A DNA stretch of 64,000 bases from CAKZQX01 sp034436755 (GTDB lineage Bacteria > Chloroflexota > Chloroflexia > Chloroflexales > Chloroflexaceae). This document shows positions 58,801-64,000 of the stretch, one piece after another (position 1 is the first letter of the stretch; each line of letters starts with the position of its first letter). The notes beneath the pieces are model-generated. The model was not told where the DNA came from, did not search any database, and saw only the letters and a list, made by a program, of their open reading frames with translations. Position numbers and translations under genes: made by a program. The stretch is taken from NCBI GenBank assembly GCA_034436755.1, contig DAOTVB010000127.1, positions 1 to 64,000 of the forward strand. Reading direction: 5' to 3'.

Positions 58801-60357
58801 ATGGAAGACACAAACTATCCTGTCACAAACCGATTTTTATCAATGTTTTCGCTAACAAGGGAGAACAGCACGCTTACTCGTATAATGGCAGGTATCGATA
58901 GCATTAAAAAATCCTGGTTTTTCTCGTATATACTATTAGCGCTTATTGTATTGCTTGCGACTGTTCTGCGCATGTTCTCGCTTGGTTCTTATAGTTTCTG
59001 GATCGATGAAGTTATTACTTTGCACCGAGCCAGAGCTGTACTTGATGGAGGTCTTCCAGCAGTATTGCAGAACCAGCCTTCCACAACAATGATCAGTCTG
59101 GCACTTGCCATTTTGCCAACTTCTGAGTGGAGCGCACGGATTGTTCCTGCACTCATCGGTATCGTCAGTCTACCGTTGCTCTTTTTTCCAATGCGCCGAT
59201 TGTACGGAACAACGCCTGCCCTGATTGCATGCTTTGTTCTGGCACTATCACAATGGCATATCACCTGGTCACAAAACGCACGCTTCTATACAACACTGAT
59301 GCTATTCTATGCGCTCGGTCTGCTCTACTTCGTGATTAGTTTTGAAGAACGCAAACCAGGATTTTTGATCCTGGCGGGGTTGTTTTTGATCCTGGCATAT
59401 CGCGAGAGAGCAACCGCACTTCTGGCCGTCCCGGTAATCTTCAGTTACCTGGTAGCAACCCAGGTCTTCTTTCGTGAAAAGAAAGATCAAATCACACCGC
59501 GCAATGTGATACTGATAACTGTAATCCCAGTCTTACTCTTCATACTGTATGACATTGCCGGCGTCCTGGTCTTTGGCCGCGAGTCAGTCTTTTTTCAGTT
59601 TTATGCGCGGTTTGTTGGCGTAACCAACGATGCGACCTTCGGTGCTCTGGGATTAATCCTGGCGATTATCTTTCGCATGGGCATCCCTTTAGTATGCATA
59701 AGCACAATCGGTGCAATATACCTGCTCATTTTCAAACTCAACTCGCGTTCAGCTTTCCTGCTCATTGCAACACTGGTACCACTCATACTCCTGGTCGTGC
59801 TGGCTACTTTCAGTCTGGCCCGTGAAAGATATTATGTCTTTGCCGGACTGCCATTCTGGGCTCTACTTACGGGTATTGCCATCAGTAAAATGATGAGCCG
59901 CCCCGATCAGTACGCCAAAATAGTTGCAGTCGGCTTAGTAGGATTTCTCTTTCTTGATGGGATGTCTACTAACATGCTGTACTACTTCTATCAAAATGGA
60001 AATCGACCAGACTACCGCGCGGCATATGAGATTGTAGCAAGCCAACGCTCATCAGAGGCGCATATTGTGACAACCCATCACCAGCAACTCATTGTTGAAT
60101 ATTACCTTGGCGAAGAGGCAGAGAATGCATATGATGTAGATATCGCTACCCTTGATGAACGTACTGAACCAGTCTGGTTTGTAGTTGAGCCGGTTGCAGG
60201 GCCAACTCCCCCAGACTTGCTTACCTGGCTTGATGCGAATGCACGTCTGGTTGAGGTTATTGATGTCGATATTCCAGCCGCACCGGAGCGCCTCAAGATT
60301 TACGCCTATGGAGAGGAAGCATTTGCTATGCCAGGTAACCTTGTCCACAAGCCGTAA
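58801..60357 (+). CDS. GT39/ArnT-like integral membrane glycosyltransferase
   Basis: 518 residues with about 11-12 membrane helices. The acidic pair of the first outer loop (GSYSFWIDEVITLHRARAVL) is the catalytic hallmark of polyprenyl-phosphate-sugar-dependent GT39/GT83 enzymes. ALSQWHITWSQNARFYTTLM and ILAYRERATALLAVPVIFSY are also typical. It would transfer a sugar from a lipid carrier outside the membrane. AAGGAGGAG precedes the ATG. Base composition is visibly more AT-rich than the neighbouring genes, suggesting recent acquisition. It opens a polysaccharide gene block. Confidence 0.87.
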   Translation: MEDTNYPVTNRFLSMFSLTRENSTLTRIMAGIDSIKKSWFFSYILLALIVLLATVLRMFSLGSYSFWIDEVITLHRARAVLDGGLPAVLQNQPSTTMISLALAILPTSEWSARIVPALIGIVSLPLLFFPMRRLYGTTPALIACFVLALSQWHITWSQNARFYTTLMLFYALGLLYFVISFEERKPGFLILAGLFLILAYRERATALLAVPVIFSYLVATQVFFREKKDQITPRNVILITVIPVLLFILYDIAGVLVFGRESVFFQFYARFVGVTNDATFGALGLILAIIFRMGIPLVCISTIGAIYLLIFKLNSRSAFLLIATLVPLILLVVLATFSLARERYYVFAGLPFWALLTGIAISKMMSRPDQYAKIVAVGLVGFLFLDGMSTNMLYYFYQNGNRPDYRAAYEIVASQRSSEAHIVTTHHQQLIVEYYLGEEAENAYDVDIATLDERTEPVWFVVEPVAGPTPPDLLTWLDANARLVEVIDVDIPAAPERLKIYAYGEEAFAMPGNLVHKP

Positions 60358-60752
60358 TACCACGATCACGCCTTACGCGATCACGAACCCGGAAGGGAGT
60401 TTTGCCTCCGGCAGGGCAGAAGAAACCGGATCTGTTTCACAAAAATATGGCTTTCTGAGCCATATTTTTGTGAACAAGGGGCAAAGCGTACCAGGATGCT
60501 GCCGGCACAAGCAGCCATTACATCTGGACACATACCTGGTTTGTACCCAGCGCGTAAGGCGTGCCAATAGTTTCTTTTACTACATGCAACAAAGTAATGA
60601 ACTAATGTTAAGTTAGCCAGATACATCTGTGTAGGGAATGTTCATATACCGCCGTTACACTTAACGCGATTTCTTAATTGCCGTGCAGGCGCAGTAACTA
60701 AGGTCTATCACGTCCATAGGGAATACTATCGATGTATTGAGGATAACTGCTT
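60358..60752. other. intergenic region with element copy L
   Basis: 395 bp, AT-rich, no gene. It is half filled by the element at 60367-60563. Confidence 0.6.
60367..60563 (+). mobile_element. family I palindromic element, copy L
   Basis: 197 bp with perfect 13-bp ends CACGCCTTACGCG / complement (60551-60563), so the ends differ from other copies but match each other. The central hairpin lies at 60433-60476: conserved proximal arm TTTCACAAAAA with two mismatches at its base, then a distal arm ATATGGCT / AGCCATAT found in no other copy. The outer stem is partly kept (GCCTCCGGCAGGGC / GCTGCCGGC). No clear target duplication. Confidence 0.85.
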
Positions 60753-61979
60753 ATGTTACGTCTCGTGCTACTACGATTACTGGAGAACTATTTTCGGCAC
60801 CGCTGGCTAAATCTGGTACCTATGCTGCTTATGGGCGTATTAGCAGTGGTATTTACACTACGCGCGCCCCAGACTTATAGCTCGGGAGGGATGTTGTTCG
60901 TGCAGAATGACACGCTCCTATCAACGCTGGTTCCGATTGGTAATAGTGGCTGGTCCTGGTCGACACCGGCGCAAATAACGGCGCGCGAAATGCGGGAGTT
61001 ACTGCGCACCGAAGCCTTTGTACGCTTTGCTATTCAGCGGACGGACCTGGAGACCCAGATGCAGGAAGGACCGCAGGTCGCTGAAGAAACCATTTGGGAA
61101 TTTCGGAACGCCGTCTCGGTGAGTGAGGCCGGCGATAATCTGGTCGGCTTCTCATCCAGTCACGAAGACCCGGAGATTGCGCATCAGATTGCGACGGCAA
61201 CTATCGAAGCCTACACCGAGTGGAAACTCAACGCGGAGCGTCAGGAGAGTGAGGTTGCGCAGGCCTTCTTTGCCGAGCAATTGGAACCGTATCAGCAAGA
61301 ATTAGACGCTGCGCGGTCGGAACTGGAGGCCTATCTCGCTGAACATCCGGCTCCGGTACGCGGTGGTCGCCCGGAGGCCGAAGCGCTTGAGATCGGCCAG
61401 CTCCAGGCTGCGGTGGAAGAGGCGACCACGCGGGTAAAGGAGACTCAGGATAAGGAGCTGGAGGCACGCCTGGCACTCTCGAAGGCCGAGAGCAATGCCA
61501 GCCAGGCCTATACCCTGATCGATGTGCCCAAGGTTCCAACTGAACCGAATAGTTCACTGAAAGATCTGGTTCAGAAATCACTGATCTTTGTCGTCTTTGG
61601 CGTGGCCCTGAGCGGAGCATGCATTGTCGGCAGTATGTTGCTTGATCGTAGCTTTCGCCTACCGATTGATGTCCGGCATGGTCTGGATCTGCCGGTTCTG
61701 GCAACGATTCCGCTGGCCCGGTTGAGCGCTGCCCAGGCGGCTGCCGAAGATGAACGCCAACATATTGTGCGGGATTACGAGCAGACGGCCGGACCATTGC
61801 ATCCGATGACCCTGACGGCTGACCGTCAATCCAGTAATGGACATTATGAACTTGAGTCAGATACCGCAGATCAGGCTGCATCTGATACGATGGAGGCTGC
61901 ACAACCACCATCCGCAGCACATCGGACGCGGCATCAGAATCAGCCTGCGGTGACGATGAAGGATGCAGTAAACGCATGA
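60753..61979 (+). CDS. Wzz/GumC-like polysaccharide chain-length determinant protein
   Basis: 408 residues. Membrane helices lie near residues 20-36 (LVPMLLMGVLAVVFTLR) and 275-295 (SLIFVVFGVALSGACIVGSM), with a periplasmic-type coiled coil between (FFAEQLEPYQQELDAARSEL; AAVEEATTRVKETQDKELEA). The motif PKVPTEPNSS before the second helix is the usual P-rich Wzz segment. The C-terminal tail is cytoplasmic without a kinase domain; a kinase-like protein is encoded separately three genes on. It sets sugar chain length during export. The stop overlaps the flippase start (ATGA). Confidence 0.87.
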   Translation: MLRLVLLRLLENYFRHRWLNLVPMLLMGVLAVVFTLRAPQTYSSGGMLFVQNDTLLSTLVPIGNSGWSWSTPAQITAREMRELLRTEAFVRFAIQRTDLETQMQEGPQVAEETIWEFRNAVSVSEAGDNLVGFSSSHEDPEIAHQIATATIEAYTEWKLNAERQESEVAQAFFAEQLEPYQQELDAARSELEAYLAEHPAPVRGGRPEAEALEIGQLQAAVEEATTRVKETQDKELEARLALSKAESNASQAYTLIDVPKVPTEPNSSLKDLVQKSLIFVVFGVALSGACIVGSMLLDRSFRLPIDVRHGLDLPVLATIPLARLSAAQAAAEDERQHIVRDYEQTAGPLHPMTLTADRQSSNGHYELESDTADQAASDTMEAAQPPSAAHRTRHQNQPAVTMKDAVNA

Positions 61980-63472
61980 AGCATAGTAGCAAAACAATCC
62001 TCAAAAACATTGGAGCCTTAATGGGGTCACAGGCGATCACCTGGATGTTGATGCTCCTGCTGACGATCTTCTTACCCCGGTACCTGGGTGCGGAGGCCAT
62101 CGGTCAACTCCATCTTGGTATGTCGATCTGGATGATTATGGGTGTGTTCATGGCATTCGGCATGGACACCTTCCTGATCAAAGCCATCGCGCGTGATCCC
62201 GCCCAGGCTCCCGATTTACTCGGTACAACCCTGGTTGTGCGTGCGGTGCTCTTCATCTTGAGCTTTGGCATAGTGACGCTCTATGCATATATGGCGCAGT
62301 ATCCTACTGAGACCCTGTATATTATCTATCTGGTAGGGATTGCCCAACTACTCTGGCAGTGGGTAGCGGCATGCGAGGCGGTGCTCGAGGGATTGGAGAC
62401 GATGGAGCATATCTCCATTGCCAGAGTAGTCGGGAAAATTATTAATACCTTCCTGGGGATCGCGGTGCTGCTGCTGGGATATGGTATCTATACCATCGGC
62501 ATTGTCGGGATCATTGCAGCATTGGGCAATCTATTGCTGCTGTTTATCATCCTGGGACGACGCTACCGGCTAAGACTTCGGATCGCCCCCCGCCAGGCCG
62601 TGACGATGGTTAAAGCCAGTGCATCCTACCTGACCATTGCCCTTTCACTCGTCTTTTACAACCAGGTTGATGTCATCATTATCTCGTTTCTGGTGAATGA
62701 ACAGACGATTGGCTGGTACAGTGCTTCTGATCGTCTCTTTAGTACCTTACTCTTTGTGCCAACCATTATAGTCACTGCTATTTTTCCTATGCTGGCGCGG
62801 ACAAACACCGATGACCCGACAGCAATGCCCCGGATCATGCGGCGCAACTTCGATATGATGCTGCTGGTCAGCGTGCCCCTTGGCCTCGGTCTGATGATTA
62901 TCGCTGATCCGCTGGTGGTCCTGCTGTTTGGTGCAGAATTTGCCGCAAGCGGACCAATTCTGGCGGTGATGGGGATTGTCTTAATTTTTACCTATCTGAA
63001 TATTCTATTAGGCAAGTTCATGCTGGCGACTGATCGCCAGAATATCTGGACCGTGGTGATGGTTACTGCTACCGTGCTAACCGTACCGCTTGATCTGGTA
63101 TTAATTCCCTGGTGCCAGCAGATGTTTGCCAATGGAGCCATTGGCGGTGCATTGAGCTATGTCGTTACTGAGGCAAGTATGGTTCTCGCCGGACTGTGGC
63201 TGCTGCCGGGCGGCGCGCTGAACTGGTCAAATGTCCGTACAGCCGCCCTGATTATACTTGCGGGCATAGCAATGGCAGGAGCAACCTGGTGGTTCCGCGA
63301 TGCGTTTCTGGCCATTCCCATCCTGGTTGGCGCGGTCACATATATCGGGCTCATTCTGCTCTTGCGGGTGATACCACGCGAAGATCGGGCTTTACTGAAA
63401 CAACTGACCCGACAGATGCTGCAACGCGTTCGCCGTCGGAACAGAGCAACAGCCAGTGTAGGAGGAGTATAA
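61976..63472 (+). CDS. polysaccharide flippase (Wzx/MOP superfamily)
   Basis: 498 residues with about 14 membrane helices. The start TILKNIGALMGSQAITWMLM followed by FLPRYLGAEAIGQLHLGMSI is typical of oligosaccharide flippases, as are YNQVDVIIISFLVNEQTIGW, YSASDRLF and a late GILLGKFMLATDRQNIW-like segment. It would move lipid-linked sugar units across the membrane. It overlaps the Wzz-like gene by 4 bp, so they are co-translated. Confidence 0.92.
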   Translation: MKHSSKTILKNIGALMGSQAITWMLMLLLTIFLPRYLGAEAIGQLHLGMSIWMIMGVFMAFGMDTFLIKAIARDPAQAPDLLGTTLVVRAVLFILSFGIVTLYAYMAQYPTETLYIIYLVGIAQLLWQWVAACEAVLEGLETMEHISIARVVGKIINTFLGIAVLLLGYGIYTIGIVGIIAALGNLLLLFIILGRRYRLRLRIAPRQAVTMVKASASYLTIALSLVFYNQVDVIIISFLVNEQTIGWYSASDRLFSTLLFVPTIIVTAIFPMLARTNTDDPTAMPRIMRRNFDMMLLVSVPLGLGLMIIADPLVVLLFGAEFAASGPILAVMGIVLIFTYLNILLGKFMLATDRQNIWTVVMVTATVLTVPLDLVLIPWCQQMFANGAIGGALSYVVTEASMVLAGLWLLPGGALNWSNVRTAALIILAGIAMAGATWWFRDAFLAIPILVGAVTYIGLILLLRVIPREDRALLKQLTRQMLQRVRRRNRATASVGGV

Positions 63473-63480
63473 AGATACTA

Positions 63481-64000
63481 TGGCAAAACAGCAAAAAGCG
63501 AAAAAACGCGGCGCCCAGCACACCTCACTGCCGCTACGCGCCGCTAATGGAACACCCTTGATCGCATTCCCAACCCAGTCGGCGCAACATTTTCGCCGCA
63601 TGCTGACCGGGCTCATGCATCGGGATGAACTGCCACGGCGGCTGTCGGTGATGGCTACCCTGCGACAGGAAGGCGTTACCTATACCACCCTGGCCCTGGC
63701 AACCACCCTGGCCAGTGATATGGCGGTGAGTGTCTGCGCGGTTGAACTGAACTGGCAATCACCCGGCATGCAGACCCAGTTGTCAGTCGGTACAAAGAAA
63801 AAGCCGGCGAAGCGATCACGTCAGGGTAATGCTACCGATGCTGCTGCCCCGCCCCCATCGCCTGGCCTGGCGGCGGTGCTGAACGATACAGCAACATTTG
63901 ATGATGTGCTGATCCAGACCGATCTGCCCAATCTGGCACTGTTACCGGCCGGTGACTTGCCCGTCCTTCAGCACTCCTATATGGCCCGCAGCGAACGACT
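63481..64000 (+). CDS. BY-kinase/ParA-like protein with degenerate ATP motifs (cut by window edge)
   Basis: 173 codons to the window edge, still open. GGAGGAG at 63463-63469 serves the ATG. The basic start MAKQQKAKKRG is followed by AFPTQSAQHFRRMLTGLMHR. The section SVMATLRQEGVTYTTLALAT aligns by eye with the Walker A region of CpsD/CapB tyrosine kinases but has GVTYTT where GKSTT is expected, so the ATP-binding Lys is absent. CAVELNWQSPGM takes the place of the Walker A' LIDxDxRxP motif. Later GLAAVLNDTATFDDVLIQTD and LALLPAGDLP match the family. It is the ninth base after the flippase stop, hence the same operon. Probably a non-catalytic partner of the Wzz-like protein. Confidence 0.7.

Overview
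The window looks like a chromosomal segment of a Chloroflexota bacterium, probably near the filamentous Chloroflexales. This is inference from gene content: GC-rich coding DNA, a Ser/Thr kinase with a beta-propeller, secreted proteins of types common in that phylum (DUF3160, lamin-tail and repeat proteins), a TreT-type trehalose synthase, a menaquinone-type OSBS, a dense set of unusual histidine kinases, and many short dispersed repeats. No rRNA, tRNA, CRISPR array, prophage or intact transposase gene was recognised.

Layout. 1-3081: a possible gene end, a repeat, a transmembrane Ser/Thr kinase and a GyrI-like protein. 3418-11194: a signalling block on one strand, with a receiver/thioredoxin-like/flavin-reductase fusion, two paralogous histidine kinases with cyclic-nucleotide-binding domains, and a CPA2 cation/proton antiporter that carries RCK domains and a C-terminal UBP zinc finger. 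11195-12542: tandem repeats, and a small element that has truncated a membrane protein gene. 12661-17471: trehalose synthase, acetyltransferase, methyltransferase and menC. 17604-19637: an ATPase/receiver-AlbA_2 pair whose second gene is broken. 20057-36898: secreted and membrane proteins (lamin-tail protein, CapA lipoprotein, DUF3160 lipoprotein, six-repeat protein, M50 peptidase, peptide-binding lipoprotein), small enzymes (VOC, CutA, cupin, HAD), an AAA ATPase, a CBS protein and an Rpn-type nuclease. 37212-45657: small membrane proteins, a glycosyltransferase, a thioesterase, an MshEN-like protein, a J-like protein, gatA and a CoA-binding protein. 46676-58060: a PF04672-type methyltransferase and five signalling genes (three histidine kinases, an HD-GYP protein and a CheY-like receiver). 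58801-64000: an exopolysaccharide locus (GT39-like transferase, Wzz-like protein, flippase, start of a BY-kinase-like protein), cut by the window edge.

The clearest non-genic signal is a family of non-autonomous elements, about 130-330 bp. They have terminal inverted repeats around a GTTACGCGGT core, 6-7 bp target duplications, an outer GCC/GGC stem and a long central hairpin. The distal arms of that hairpin differ between copies yet stay paired. One small relative supplies the stop codon of the gene at 11961-12542. Another sits against the stop codon at 15213-15215. A third contains two further nested inverted repeats. A second element family (three copies), a GGAGTCCCGGCTT family and heptanucleotide tandem arrays next to gene 3' ends are also present.

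The best candidate for an under-described system is the 3418-11194 block. It links a receiver-controlled flavoprotein lacking the redox CxxC, two cyclic-nucleotide-sensing kinases and a zinc-finger antiporter. The ATPase/REC-AlbA_2 pair is a second candidate.
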